64,000 nt of DNA, taken from the NCBI GenBank assembly GCA_963833745.1, contig CAWHZD010000007.1, positions 310,001 to 374,000 on the forward strand, in the 5' to 3' direction. The stretch comes from AP-15 sp963833745 (GTDB lineage: Bacteria > Pseudomonadota > Alphaproteobacteria > ATCC43930 > CGMCC-115725). The notes under the pieces are model-generated. The model was given only the letters and a program-made list of their open reading frames with translations, had not been told where the DNA came from and ran no database searches. Positions 34,964 to 44,045 of the stretch are shown here, one piece after another; the first letter of the stretch is position 1, and the number at the start of each line of letters is the position of its first letter. Made by a program: the position numbers and the translations under genes.

Positions 34964-37711
34964 ATGGCGGCGGCGGACGGTGGAGAAGGCAAATCGGTCT
35001 CCGGAACGGCCGAGGCAGCGCGGCTGGCGGCGATCGGCAAGGAAACGCCGTGGCGCCGCTGGGGGCCGTATCTGAGCGACCGGCAGTGGGGCACCGTGCG
35101 CGAGGATTACAGTCCCCATGGCACGGCTTGGGAGTATTTCCCGCACGACCACGCGCGCAGCCGCGCCTATCGCTGGGGCGAGGACGGGATCGGCGGCTTT
35201 GGCGACGATCAGCTGCTGCTGTGCCTCGCCCTTGCGCTGTGGAACGGCAAGGATCCGATCCTCAAGGAACGGCTGTTCGGGTTGACCAACAGCGAAGGCA
35301 ATCACAGCGAGGACGTCAAGGAGGTTTATTACTATCTCGATGGTACCCCGACCCATTCATACATGCGGATGCTTTATAAATATCCGCAAGCCGCCTTCCC
35401 CTATTCGTTGCTGGTCGAGGAAAATCGGCGTCGCGGCAAGGACAAGCCTGAATTCAAATTGATCGACACCGGGGTTTTTGCCGAGAGCCGGTATTTCGAC
35501 GTCGAGATCGAGTATGCGAAAGCCGATCCCGAAGACATCCTGATGCAAGTCACAGTCTACAACCGCGCCGCCGACCCGGCCGCGTTGCACCTGTTGCCGC
35601 AACTGTGGGCCCGGAACATCTGGTCGTGGAAACCGGATTCGATGCGGCCACGGCTGCTGGCGCGCGGCGCCAATACAATCTCGGTCGATCATCCCGGACT
35701 GAAGCCGATGCGACTTGTCTGCGACGGCAGCCCCGAATTCCTGTTTTGCGACAACGACACCAATACCCGCCGGCTGTGGGGGATCGAGGCGCCAGGACAA
35801 TACTTCAAGGACGGCATTAACGACTATGTGGTCAATGGCGACCGCAATGCCGTCAACCCGGCGCGGCTCGGCACCAAGGCCGCCGCCCATTATCGGCTGG
35901 ATTTGCCGGCCGGTGGTGCGGCGCGGCTGCGGCTGCGGCTGCGGCCGGGACTGTCACTTGACCATGCGGTCTCGGAATTTGACGATTTCGGCGCAATCTT
36001 AGATCGACGCCGGGCCGAGGCGGACGCGTTCCACGCTGCGCTGCAGCACGACATCGACGATCCCGACACCCGGCGCGTACACCGCCAGGCGCTCTCCGGC
36101 ATCCTGTGGACCAAGCAATTCTATTACTACGACGTTCCGGAATGGCTCGACGGCGACCGACTGCAGCCGCCGCCGCCCGAGCAGCGCAAGCACGGGCGCA
36201 ATAGCGACTGGCGACACCTGAACAACGGCAGCATCATCTCGGTGCCCGACAAATGGGAATATCCGTGGTACGCGTCCTGGGATCTCGGCTTTCACTGCGT
36301 GATCCTGGCCCGCCTCGACGCCGCCTATGCCAAGAACCAGCTGCTGTTGCTGACGCGGGACTGGTACATGCACCCCAACGGCCAGTTGCCGGCGTACGAA
36401 TGGGCTTTTGGCGACGTCAATCCGCCGGTTCATGCGTGGGCGGCTTGGCGGCTTTACGAAATCGACCGCGAGCAACACGGCGGGCATGGCGACCGGCCGT
36501 TTCTCAAACGGGTGTTCCTTCGGCTGATGCTAAATTTCACCTGGTGGGTCAATCGCAAGGACGCCGAGGGCCGCAATATCTTCCAGGGTGGATTTCTCGG
36601 CCTCGACAATATCGGGATTTTCGACCGCAGCGCGCCACTGCCGACCGGCGGCACCATCAACCAGTCGGATGGCACTGCGTGGATGGCGATGTACACGCTC
36701 AACCTGATGCGCATCGCACTCGAACTGGCGCTGGAGGACCGTGTCTACGAAGACATTGCCTCCAAGTTTTTCGAGCACTTTCTCTACATCGCCGAGGCGA
36801 TGACCAACATCGGCGGCGAGGGCATCGGCTTGTGGGACGAAGCCGACGAGTTTTACTACGATGTGCTGCACCTGCCCGACGGCGAGCGGATACCCCTGCG
36901 GTTGCGTTCATTGGTTGGGCTGATCCCGTTGTTCGCGGTCGAGGTCCTCGACGCTTCGGTGTTTACGCGGCTGCAGGAGTTCAGCCGACGCGCCCATTGG
37001 TTTCTCGACCATCGCCCAAACCTGGCGAGGTTGGTCTCGCGCTGGCGCGATCCCAACGCCGGCGAACTCCACCTGCTGTCGTTGCTGCGCGGCCACCGCA
37101 TGAAAAGGTTGTTGAGCCGCATGCTCGACGAGACCGAATTCCTGTCGGATTACGGTGTGCGCTCCCTATCGAAATATCACGAGAAGAACCCCTACGTCTT
37201 CGAGCACGCCGGCCATCAAATCAGCGTCCATTACATACCAGGCGATAGCAAAACCTCGGTGTTCGGCGGCAATTCGAACTGGCGCGGCCCGGTGTGGTTC
37301 CCGGTCAACTATCTGTTGATCGAGTCCCTGCAGAAATTTCACAGCTATTACGGTGATGATTTCCGAGTCGAATGCCCGGTCGGCTCCGGGAACTTGCTGC
37401 ACCTGGGTGAGGTGGCTGCCGAGCTGTCGCGGCGGCTGTGCCGGCTGTTTCTGCGCGACGAGACCGGGCGGCGTCCGGTTTTCGGCGACCAGGCAATCCA
37501 GCAGGAAGACCCTCATTTTCGCGACAATCTGCTGTTCTACGAATTCTTCGACGGCGATACCGGCAAGGGGCTCGGCGCCGCCCATCAAACTGGTTGGACG
37601 GCACTGGTCGCCTTGTTGCTGCGGACGTACCCGACGGCACGCACTGCCGATAGCGCCGTGCCGCCGGCGCCGGTCAAAGCAGCCCTCCCTGAGCCCGTGG
37701 GTGCGCGCTAA
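34964..37711 (+). CDS. GH63-family glucosidase (MGH1-like glycoside hydrolase)
   Basis: A 915-residue protein resembling the bacterial GH63 'glucosidase' group with an (alpha/alpha)6 catalytic barrel. Recognisable parts are RRWGPYLSDRQWGTVREDYS near the start, WEYFPHDHARSRAYRWGEDG, PYSLLVEENRRR, WYASWDLGFHCVILARLDAA, PAYEWAFGDVNPPVHAWAAW and the closing SVFGGNSNWRGPVWFPVNYL. The Asp in SWDLGF and the Glu in AYEWAF are candidate acid/base residues. GGAGG at 34953-34957 suits the ATG at 34964 better than 34958. It is followed 15 bp later by a debranching enzyme, suggesting joint use of an alpha-glucan or alpha-glucoside. Confidence 0.87.
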   Translation: MAAADGGEGKSVSGTAEAARLAAIGKETPWRRWGPYLSDRQWGTVREDYSPHGTAWEYFPHDHARSRAYRWGEDGIGGFGDDQLLLCLALALWNGKDPILKERLFGLTNSEGNHSEDVKEVYYYLDGTPTHSYMRMLYKYPQAAFPYSLLVEENRRRGKDKPEFKLIDTGVFAESRYFDVEIEYAKADPEDILMQVTVYNRAADPAALHLLPQLWARNIWSWKPDSMRPRLLARGANTISVDHPGLKPMRLVCDGSPEFLFCDNDTNTRRLWGIEAPGQYFKDGINDYVVNGDRNAVNPARLGTKAAAHYRLDLPAGGAARLRLRLRPGLSLDHAVSEFDDFGAILDRRRAEADAFHAALQHDIDDPDTRRVHRQALSGILWTKQFYYYDVPEWLDGDRLQPPPPEQRKHGRNSDWRHLNNGSIISVPDKWEYPWYASWDLGFHCVILARLDAAYAKNQLLLLTRDWYMHPNGQLPAYEWAFGDVNPPVHAWAAWRLYEIDREQHGGHGDRPFLKRVFLRLMLNFTWWVNRKDAEGRNIFQGGFLGLDNIGIFDRSAPLPTGGTINQSDGTAWMAMYTLNLMRIALELALEDRVYEDIASKFFEHFLYIAEAMTNIGGEGIGLWDEADEFYYDVLHLPDGERIPLRLRSLVGLIPLFAVEVLDASVFTRLQEFSRRAHWFLDHRPNLARLVSRWRDPNAGELHLLSLLRGHRMKRLLSRMLDETEFLSDYGVRSLSKYHEKNPYVFEHAGHQISVHYIPGDSKTSVFGGNSNWRGPVWFPVNYLLIESLQKFHSYYGDDFRVECPVGSGNLLHLGEVAAELSRRLCRLFLRDETGRRPVFGDQAIQQEDPHFRDNLLFYEFFDGDTGKGLGAAHQTGWTALVALLLRTYPTARTADSAVPPAPVKAALPEPVGAR

Positions 37712-37726
37712 GGCGGTTGCGGGATC

Positions 37727-39772
37727 ATGCCGGACGCGCTCGCCGGGCTCGCACCGATCCGCTTTGGCCGCGCCATCTGCGGCGACCTTGCTGCCGCCGA
37801 GCGGCGCGAGTGGTGGCTTGCCAACGGCCGCGGCGGGTATGCCGGCGGCACGATCGCGCAGAGTTTGACACGGCGCTATCACGGACTGCTGGTGGCGCCC
37901 GTCGACCCGCCGCTCGGACGCGTGCTTGTGCTCGCCAAGGCTGACGCCCGCATCGTCGCGGACGGGGTTTCACAGCCGCTGTTCACCAACCGTTGGGGCA
38001 GCGGCGCGGTCCAGCCCGCCGGCTATCTGGCGCTCGAAAGCTTCCATCTCGACGGCACGGTTCCGGTGTGGCGCTTCGCCGTCGGGGACCGGATCGTCGA
38101 AGAGCGGATCTGGATGGAACCGGGCGCCGACACCGTTTACGTCGCGTGGCGGCTCGAAGGCGAGACGGCGTCTTCGCTTCCACGCCTTTCGGTGAGTTTG
38201 CTCGCCAATGGCCGCGACCATCACGGCGACACCTGGCCGGAAGGCTTTTCGCCGCAGATCGCTGTCGAGGGTTCGACCTTGACGGTGATGGTGCCGAACC
38301 GGTTTGAGCTCCAAGTCGCGACCGGCGGGGCGATTACGCCGCAGCGCGACTGGTATCGCGATTTCGACCTGTCGGTCGAACGCGAGCGCGGCCTCGGCGT
38401 GTGCAATTCGCACCTCCATATCGCCGAGATCGACCTGCCGCTGCCGCCGGCAAAATGGACCGGGCTGGCCGCAGGCCTCGTCTGGCAAGCGGTACCGGAT
38501 CTCGACGCGGCTCTGGAGCGGCGACGCGCCCATGACTGCGCGGTGCTGGAGCGCGCCGTCGCCGCCGATCCGGTGTTTGCGGCGGCGCCGGGTTGGGTCG
38601 GGCGGTTGGTGCTGGCAACCGATGCGTTTATCATCGCCCGGCCGCTGCCGGACCTGCCCGAGGGGCAGTCGGTGATCGCCGGTTATCCCTGGTTTGGCGA
38701 TTGGGGCCGCGACACGATGATTTCGCTGCCCGGATTATGCCTGGCGACCGGACGCTTCGACACCGCCCGTCTGATTCTCGAGACCTTCACCCGCTTTGTC
38801 GATCGCGGGATGGTGCCGAATGTTTTCCCCGGTGCCGGTGCCACGCCCGACTACAACACGGCCGATGCCAGCCTGTGGTTTATCGAGGCGTGGCGCGCCT
38901 ATGTCGAGGCGACCGGCGACGTAGCGGCCTTGCGCCGTGCCTTTCCAGTGCTGGCCGACATTGTCGATTGGCACACAAAGGGCACCCGCTATGGCATCGC
39001 CGTCGATCCTGCGGACGGCCTGTTGCGTGCTGGCGAGCCCGGGATTCAGCTGACCTGGATGGATGCGCGGGTCGGCGACTGGGTGGTCACGCCGCGGATC
39101 GGCAAACCGGTCGAGATCAACGCGCTGTGGTACAACGCGCTGGTTGCGATCGCCGGGATGGCCGAGCAGATCGGCGCCCCGGCGGATTTATTCCGCGCGG
39201 CCGCAGCAAAGGCCCGGCAAGGGTTTGCGCGTTTTGTGCGGCCCGACGGCGACGGCCTTTATGACGTTCTCGACGGCCCGGGCGGCGATGATGCGAGCCT
39301 GCGGCCGAACCAGATTTTTGCCGTCAGCCTGCCGGTGAGCCCGCTTGATCCGGCGGCGCAGCGCGCGGTCGTTGAGCGCTGCGGCAACTCGCTCGTCACC
39401 TCCTATGGCCTGCGGTCGCTGGCGCCGGGTGAACCCGGTTATCGCCCGGCCTGTCGCGGCACCGTCAACGAACGCGACGGCGCCTATCACCAGGGGACGG
39501 TGTGGGCATGGCTGCTCGGCCCGTGGGCGTTGGCGCATTACCGGGTTTATGGCGACGCCGCGGCGGCACAGCGCTTTCTGCGGCCGGCGGCCGACCATTT
39601 GTCCGACGCCGGGCTCGGCCAGATCAGTGAGATTTTTGACGGCGAGCCGCCGCACACGCCGCGCGGCTGTCCGGCGCAGGCCTGGTCGGTCGCCTGCATT
39701 CTCGAAGCCTGGTGGCGTCTCGGACACACAAAGGCTGCGGCCGGGCAAACAGGCTCGCTCACGCGCTGTTGA
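37727..39772 (+). CDS. Glycogen debranching enzyme, amylo-alpha-1,6-glucosidase type
   Basis: A 681-residue GH133-type debranching enzyme. The N-terminal beta-sandwich has EWWLANGRGGYAGGTIAQSL and RRYHGLLVAPVDPPLGRVLV. The (alpha/alpha)6 domain has VIAGYPWFGDWGRDTMISLP with the catalytic Asp, GMVPNVFPGAGATPDYNTAD, LTWMDARVGDWVVTPRIGKP and VEINALWYNALVAIAGM, ending with RDGAYHQGTVWAWLLGP. It removes alpha-1,6-linked glucose stubs from glycogen or related glucans. It forms a two-gene unit with the GH63-type enzyme; no glycogen phosphorylase or synthase is nearby. Confidence 0.92.
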   Translation: MPDALAGLAPIRFGRAICGDLAAAERREWWLANGRGGYAGGTIAQSLTRRYHGLLVAPVDPPLGRVLVLAKADARIVADGVSQPLFTNRWGSGAVQPAGYLALESFHLDGTVPVWRFAVGDRIVEERIWMEPGADTVYVAWRLEGETASSLPRLSVSLLANGRDHHGDTWPEGFSPQIAVEGSTLTVMVPNRFELQVATGGAITPQRDWYRDFDLSVERERGLGVCNSHLHIAEIDLPLPPAKWTGLAAGLVWQAVPDLDAALERRRAHDCAVLERAVAADPVFAAAPGWVGRLVLATDAFIIARPLPDLPEGQSVIAGYPWFGDWGRDTMISLPGLCLATGRFDTARLILETFTRFVDRGMVPNVFPGAGATPDYNTADASLWFIEAWRAYVEATGDVAALRRAFPVLADIVDWHTKGTRYGIAVDPADGLLRAGEPGIQLTWMDARVGDWVVTPRIGKPVEINALWYNALVAIAGMAEQIGAPADLFRAAAAKARQGFARFVRPDGDGLYDVLDGPGGDDASLRPNQIFAVSLPVSPLDPAAQRAVVERCGNSLVTSYGLRSLAPGEPGYRPACRGTVNERDGAYHQGTVWAWLLGPWALAHYRVYGDAAAAQRFLRPAADHLSDAGLGQISEIFDGEPPHTPRGCPAQAWSVACILEAWWRLGHTKAAAGQTGSLTRC

Positions 39773-39807
39773 ACCGGGGCGTGGCGGCGTTGCGGTAGTC
39801 TTGGCGC

Positions 39808-40524
39808 ATGGTCAAAGTCCCTGCGGTTTTTGTCGCGCTCTGCTTGGCTCTCGCCACCGCCCGGGTGACGGCAGCGGAACGGCCGATCGTGGTCGAGCTG
39901 TTCACCTCGGAGGGCTGTTCGTCCTGCCCGCCGGCCGACCTGCTGCTCGCCGAATTGGCGCGGCGCCCGGACATATTGGCGCTGTCGTTTCATGTCGATT
40001 ACTGGGACCGCCTCGGCTGGAAGGATCCCTTCTCGAGCGCAGCCGCCACTGCGCGGCAGCAGCATTACGCCGAGGTTCTCGGGGTCGGCACGGTCTATAC
40101 GCCGCAGGTCGTCGTCGATGGCCGTTGGCAGGCGGTCGGCTCCGAGCGCGGTGAAGTCGAGCAGGCGCTCGCGGCCGCGGCCAATGCGGCGCCGGCGGTC
40201 CCCATCTTGCTCACCGTCGACCACGGGCGGGTTCGCATCACCCTCAGCTCGGGCGGCGAGAAGACGCCAGGCTCGGTGCTGCTGATCGCGTTCGACCGCC
40301 AGCACGTCGATGCTGTCGAGAGGGGTGAAAACGAGGGGCGGACCTTGACCCATATCGACGTCGTCCGCGGCTTTGCCGAGATCGGGCGTACCGAAGGCGG
40401 CGCCCAAACGTTCGAGGGCCGCGCACCGTGGCCCGCCGAGCGCATTGCCGCAATCCTGCAGACCGCCGACGGCCATATTATCGGCGCTGCCGTTGCCGAT
40501 TTAACGCCGCGCTCCCTGCACTGA
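39808..40524 (+). CDS. DUF1223 exported thioredoxin-like protein
   Basis: A 238-residue protein with a signal peptide (VFVALCLALATARVTAA) and a DUF1223 domain: IVVELFTSEGCSSCPPADLL with a redox-type CxxC, LSFHVDYWDRLGWKDPFSSA, and YTPQVVVDGRWQAVGSERGE. DUF1223 has a thioredoxin-like core, but its CSSC pair and partner are not characterised biochemically. It is 35 bp after the debranching enzyme on the same strand. A redox, copper or periplasmic folding role is possible; nothing here settles it. Confidence 0.88.
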   Translation: MVKVPAVFVALCLALATARVTAAERPIVVELFTSEGCSSCPPADLLLAELARRPDILALSFHVDYWDRLGWKDPFSSAAATARQQHYAEVLGVGTVYTPQVVVDGRWQAVGSERGEVEQALAAAANAAPAVPILLTVDHGRVRITLSSGGEKTPGSVLLIAFDRQHVDAVERGENEGRTLTHIDVVRGFAEIGRTEGGAQTFEGRAPWPAERIAAILQTADGHIIGAAVADLTPRSLH

Positions 40525-40588
40525 CGGCCGGTCTGGCCCGGCGGTGGCGTTAGTGGCAGAATTCCGCGCCGCAGCCGCGGAGAAGCGC

Positions 40589-40966
40589 ATGCAAATCGAA
40601 CGCCTCGACCATCTGGTGCTGACCGTCGCCGACATCGACCACACCTGCGAGTTCTATACGCGCGTGTTGGGGATGGAGGTCGTGCATTTCGGCGAAGGAC
40701 GCACCGCCCTCAAATTCGGCCAACAGAAGATCAATCTGCACCCGGCCGACAGGATCCCAGGCCTTGTCGCCGACAAACCGACCCCAGGCTCGGGCGATTT
40801 GTGCTTCATCACCGCGGTGCCGCTCGCCGAAGTCACGACACATCTCGCGCGATGCGGCGTGCCGACCGTTGCCGGGCCTGGCCCGCGCGCCGGCGCCATC
40901 GGGACGATCCAATCGGTCTACATCCGCGACCCCGATCAGAACTTGATCGAGATCTCCAATTACTGA
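40589..40966 (+). CDS. VOC-family (glyoxalase-like) protein
   Basis: A 125-residue single vicinal-oxygen-chelate domain: IERLDHLVLTVADIDHTCEF, YTRVLGMEVVHFGEGR, ALKFGQQKINLHPAD, and IQSVYIRDPDQNLIEISNY. The metal-ligand positions His (RLDH), His (INLH) and Glu (LIEIS) are present, as in glyoxalase I-like and fosfomycin-thiol-transferase-like proteins; the reaction is not predictable. GGAGAAG precedes the ATG, which I prefer to longer upstream starts. A strong hairpin lies behind the stop. Confidence 0.85.
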   Translation: MQIERLDHLVLTVADIDHTCEFYTRVLGMEVVHFGEGRTALKFGQQKINLHPADRIPGLVADKPTPGSGDLCFITAVPLAEVTTHLARCGVPTVAGPGPRAGAIGTIQSVYIRDPDQNLIEISNY

Positions 40967-40981
40967 CCGCCGCGGCACAAG

Positions 40982-41017
40982 CAAAAAGAAGGCCCGCCGG
41001 GGATGCCGGCGGGCCTT
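40982..41017 (-). terminator. Rho-independent terminator of the porin gene (possibly bidirectional)
   Basis: AAGGCCCGCCGG (40989-41000) and CCGGCGGGCCTT (41006-41017) form a perfect 12-bp stem with a GGATG loop. On the minus strand it is followed by CTTTTTGC, so it is a textbook terminator for the leftward porin gene. It also lies 22 bp after the VOC stop and may serve both. Confidence 0.9.
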
Positions 41018-41038
41018 CGGTCGGGTTGCAGGTCTTCC

Positions 41039-42751
41039 TTAGAAGGCGACGCGGAACTTGTAGATCAGCACGTTTTCTTTGCCGCTGAGGTTGGCGACGA
41101 CGGTGCGGTGGCCGTACATGTACTGAACGCCGGTGGTGATGAACGCGACCGGGTTCCACACCAGGTTGACGAAGGTGGTCCACATCTCCTTGTTCGCCTG
41201 CACAGCTTCCGCCGGTCCGATCAGCTGCGAAGAGATGTCCTGCTGGGAGATGCCGGCCGCGATCGTCGAGCGCAGGGTCGGGGTCCACCAATGTTGGTAG
41301 CCGCCTTGTGTGCTGTACGCAAAGATCGGCTTGACCAGGATGTTCGAGGCTGCGAACTGCCCCGTACAGGTCGCCGTCGGCGTCGCACAAGCGGTTGCCA
41401 CGGTCATATTCGACGCCAGCGAGAACAGGGTCTTGTCGCCGCCGCTGGCATAGTCGCCGATCGCGTTGCCGGCGACAAAGCTGAACAGGAAATCGTCCTT
41501 GTTGTAGCCCCACCAGCCGGGTTTCACGTCGCCGGCGATGTGTCCGCCGTAGCCGGTGAATTGCTGGTTGACGTGCGTGCCGTCGGCGACGTCCAAAAAG
41601 CGCAGGAGGCCGGCAAAATCGACATGCCCCCAGGGCTGCGACCAATACGAAGCGACGGTAAGGTTGGGCGCCTTTTGCACGGCCGGGTTGGTTTGCGCCG
41701 TCGACCCCGCGGTGATCGTTGTCGATCCGTTTATCCCAAGGCACGAAACGCCATTGCATAGCGCCGGGTTCGTATTTTGCGCCGGGCTTGTTGCCGTGCC
41801 GGCTCCGGACAAACCGAAGTCAGATGATTCGACGCCGCCCGGCGTAACGATTGTCGTGTACGGGACTTCCGCCGACATCGAGAAAGCGCTGCCGTACGGG
41901 CCGGCAAGGGTGTAGCGCACCTGCGGGATGCGCATGCCGCCGGTCGAGCCGTTGGTGCCGCCGAATTCCAGCGACTCGGTGTCGGCGTCGGCGTCGGAGA
42001 AGTTCGAGATCGCCTGGCCGCCGAGGAAGCCACCCAACGTGCCGTAGGCGTATCTGAGGCGCGGCACCAGGCTGTCGCCGCCGCCCTGGTTCAGGGTTTG
42101 GCAGCTGAAATTGTCGCACCCGGCCCAGTCGAATTCGAAGAACGTGCGCGCCTCGCCCCAGCCTGTCGGGGTGCGGGTCTCGACATTGAGCCGCGATTGC
42201 TGCGGGCTGGCGGTGAGCACACCGTTGTTGCGCGACGGCGCACGGTTTGCCGAAGGCGCGACAAAGCCGCCAAAGGCCTTGCTGCTGCCCGGCGCGCCGG
42301 GGACGACCCCGCCGGCCAGCGGGATCACTTGCACGTTTCCGTTTTGCCCGGCGTTGGTCGTGTAATTGCTGCCCGGGGTGGCGCCGCCGCCCTGGAGAAA
42401 CAGCAGCGAGGTGATGTCGACAAAGCCGCCGACGCGCAGCGAGGTGTCGGTGCCGGGGATCAGGAACGATCGTGGAAAGCTGCCGGCGGTGGTACCCGAC
42501 CCCGGGGGCGCCGCGGCGCCGAACGCCGGAACGGGACCGCTACCGCCCGTAGGGTAGCCGCCGGGAGCGCCGGGCCCGGCCTGAGCCTGGGCCTGCGCCA
42601 GCTGGTCGATGCGCTGCTGCATGAGCTGCTGGTTGGCGCGCAGATCCGCCAGCTCGTCGGCCTTGGCGGCCGGAAGACCCGTCAGCAACGCCACCAAGGC
42701 GGTCAAGCCGCCGATCGCCCCCACTCTTCCAATATTCCGCGTTCTGGTCAT
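41039..42751 (-). CDS. Outer-membrane porin, DcaP-like
   Basis: A 570-residue exported barrel protein. A signal peptide (GGLTALVALLTGLPAAKA) is followed by a short coiled coil (ELADLRANQQLMQQRIDQLA), a Gly/Pro-rich linker, and a long beta-rich domain with LRVGGFVDITSLLFLQGG, SRLNVETRTPTGWGEARTFF, GGFLGGQAISNFSDADADTE and the terminal YKFRVAF, which ends in Phe. N-terminal coiled coil plus barrel fits trimeric DcaP-type porins. The transported solute is unknown. The ATG at 42751 follows GGGGGAG. Two sets of inverted repeats lie 190-240 bp upstream. Confidence 0.8.
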   Translation of the reverse strand: MTRTRNIGRVGAIGGLTALVALLTGLPAAKADELADLRANQQLMQQRIDQLAQAQAQAGPGAPGGYPTGGSGPVPAFGAAAPPGSGTTAGSFPRSFLIPGTDTSLRVGGFVDITSLLFLQGGGATPGSNYTTNAGQNGNVQVIPLAGGVVPGAPGSSKAFGGFVAPSANRAPSRNNGVLTASPQQSRLNVETRTPTGWGEARTFFEFDWAGCDNFSCQTLNQGGGDSLVPRLRYAYGTLGGFLGGQAISNFSDADADTESLEFGGTNGSTGGMRIPQVRYTLAGPYGSAFSMSAEVPYTTIVTPGGVESSDFGLSGAGTATSPAQNTNPALCNGVSCLGINGSTTITAGSTAQTNPAVQKAPNLTVASYWSQPWGHVDFAGLLRFLDVADGTHVNQQFTGYGGHIAGDVKPGWWGYNKDDFLFSFVAGNAIGDYASGGDKTLFSLASNMTVATACATPTATCTGQFAASNILVKPIFAYSTQGGYQHWWTPTLRSTIAAGISQQDISSQLIGPAEAVQANKEMWTTFVNLVWNPVAFITTGVQYMYGHRTVVANLSGKENVLIYKFRVAF

Positions 42752-43228
42752 TGCTCCCCCGAAATCTGTGGTTGCGGACAGGCCTGCCAATATGCCGGTT
42801 GCTCACTCGCGCCATGATAGGGGCGAGTGCCTTCCGGGCAAGCGGACTTTGATGCGAAGGTGGTTTTTTCATCTCATAGTGTTGTAAATACCACATACCC
42901 CGATAAGATCCTGATGTATCGCGCTATGATGCGAGCCTTGTGACGATCTGAATCGATCCGTCACTAGGCTAAAATTAGCCTTGGAAAGGCTAACGGATCG
43001 CGCGAACAATGATCGGAGCCCGAGGCTGGGCTGGGCCCGGCGTCAGTGGTCGCGCCGTTCTGCGGAATGAGGCCCGCATTCAACGTCTGCTCGGCAAAGA
43101 CCGATGGGCCGGCCTGCGGTTTCGCCGAAATGGCGGCCGCCGCGGCGGCCGCGCAGTATTATCGAACGCGGTGCAGGGTGTGGTTTAACCGGCGCCGGAC
43201 CGCAAAAATCGGGCCCGGGGCGTTGGCG
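42752..43228. other. Intergenic region upstream of the porin gene
   Basis: About 475 bp between the porin start and the oxygenase stop, both leftward. No gene is credible. It carries inverted repeats at 42940-42993 and is otherwise unremarkable. Confidence 0.5.
42940..42993. promoter_or_regulatory. Clustered inverted repeats upstream of the porin gene
   Basis: GTGACG (42940-42945) and CGTCAC (42959-42964) form a perfect 6-bp inverted repeat with a 13-nt centre. AGGCTAA (42966-42972) and TTAGCCT (42975-42981) form a 7-bp palindrome with a 2-nt centre, and AGGCTAA recurs at 42987-42993. The layout suggests operators for porin control, but the reader is unknown. Confidence 0.45.
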
Positions 43229-43861
43229 TCAAGGGGCCGGCCGGAACGGGTTCAAAGCTTTTAGCCGCGCCGACCAGCGATGCCGTCCCAGTTCGCGCTG
43301 CACCACGGTATGATCGCGCACCCAGTTCAGCTGCAATGCGCGCCGCGGGCCGAGAAACGGACGATGGCCGTGGAACGATCGGTCGCTGCGCCGAAACGCC
43401 AGCATCGTACCGGCGATCGGGACGACCTCGCGCGCGTAATCCTCCAGATCGGCGGGGCCGCGCAACAGCCGCAGCCGGCCCTCGGCATGCTCCCAGACCG
43501 GGTTCATGTAGAGCAGCAGCGTGATGATCTTGGTCGCGGAGTCGGTATGGATGCGTCCGTCCTTACCGTCGCCCCTGCCGCGGACCGTCAGCATCGTCGG
43601 CCGTCCCTCGAGATCGACCGCAAACTTGTCGCCGATCGCTCGGCCGAGTTCGGGGCCGGTCAACGCCGCTACGAGCTGGCCGAAGACCTGTCCATATTCC
43701 AGGCTCTCGATTGGATAGCTGCCGGCGCCGCGAACCTGTGGGAAATCGGCGCCGACCGCAGAGAGCGCGTCACCGCGGACGAAATCGTCGACGACGACGA
43801 AATCGAATGGATCGCGCTCAAGGGGGGCGGCATGCAGACGTTCGAGATCGAGGATGGTCAA
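43229..43861 (-). CDS. 2OG-Fe(II) oxygenase
   Basis: A 210-residue protein with the double-stranded beta-helix of 2-oxoglutarate/Fe(II) enzymes: DFVVVDDFVRGDALSAVGAD, the iron His-x-Asp in GRIHTDSATKIITLLLYMNP, RLRLLRGPADLEDYAREVVP, and the distal His with a nearby 2OG-binding Arg in AFRRSDRSFHGHRPFLGPRR. It probably hydroxylates a protein or metabolite; the substrate is unknown. I start it at the TTG at 43861, preceded by GGAGG, not the longer frame to 43891, which has no ribosome-binding site. It is divergent from the ABC permease gene. Confidence 0.82.
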   Translation of the reverse strand: MTILDLERLHAAPLERDPFDFVVVDDFVRGDALSAVGADFPQVRGAGSYPIESLEYGQVFGQLVAALTGPELGRAIGDKFAVDLEGRPTMLTVRGRGDGKDGRIHTDSATKIITLLLYMNPVWEHAEGRLRLLRGPADLEDYAREVVPIAGTMLAFRRSDRSFHGHRPFLGPRRALQLNWVRDHTVVQRELGRHRWSARLKALNPFRPAP

Positions 43862-44045
43862 AGCGCGCCTCCGAGGTTCCGCATACTGCAATAATCGTGT
43901 TGTACGTTCTGCGGCAAGCCTCGCGCAGACGGCGATCAGCGTCAGGGCTCAGTGTCCGCGTTCGTCAAATAACGCTTCGTCACCGCAAGCGGCTGGGGTA
44001 GAGGTAGCCCTCGCCGCGACCGGTCAACCGACAGTCGAGAGGGGC

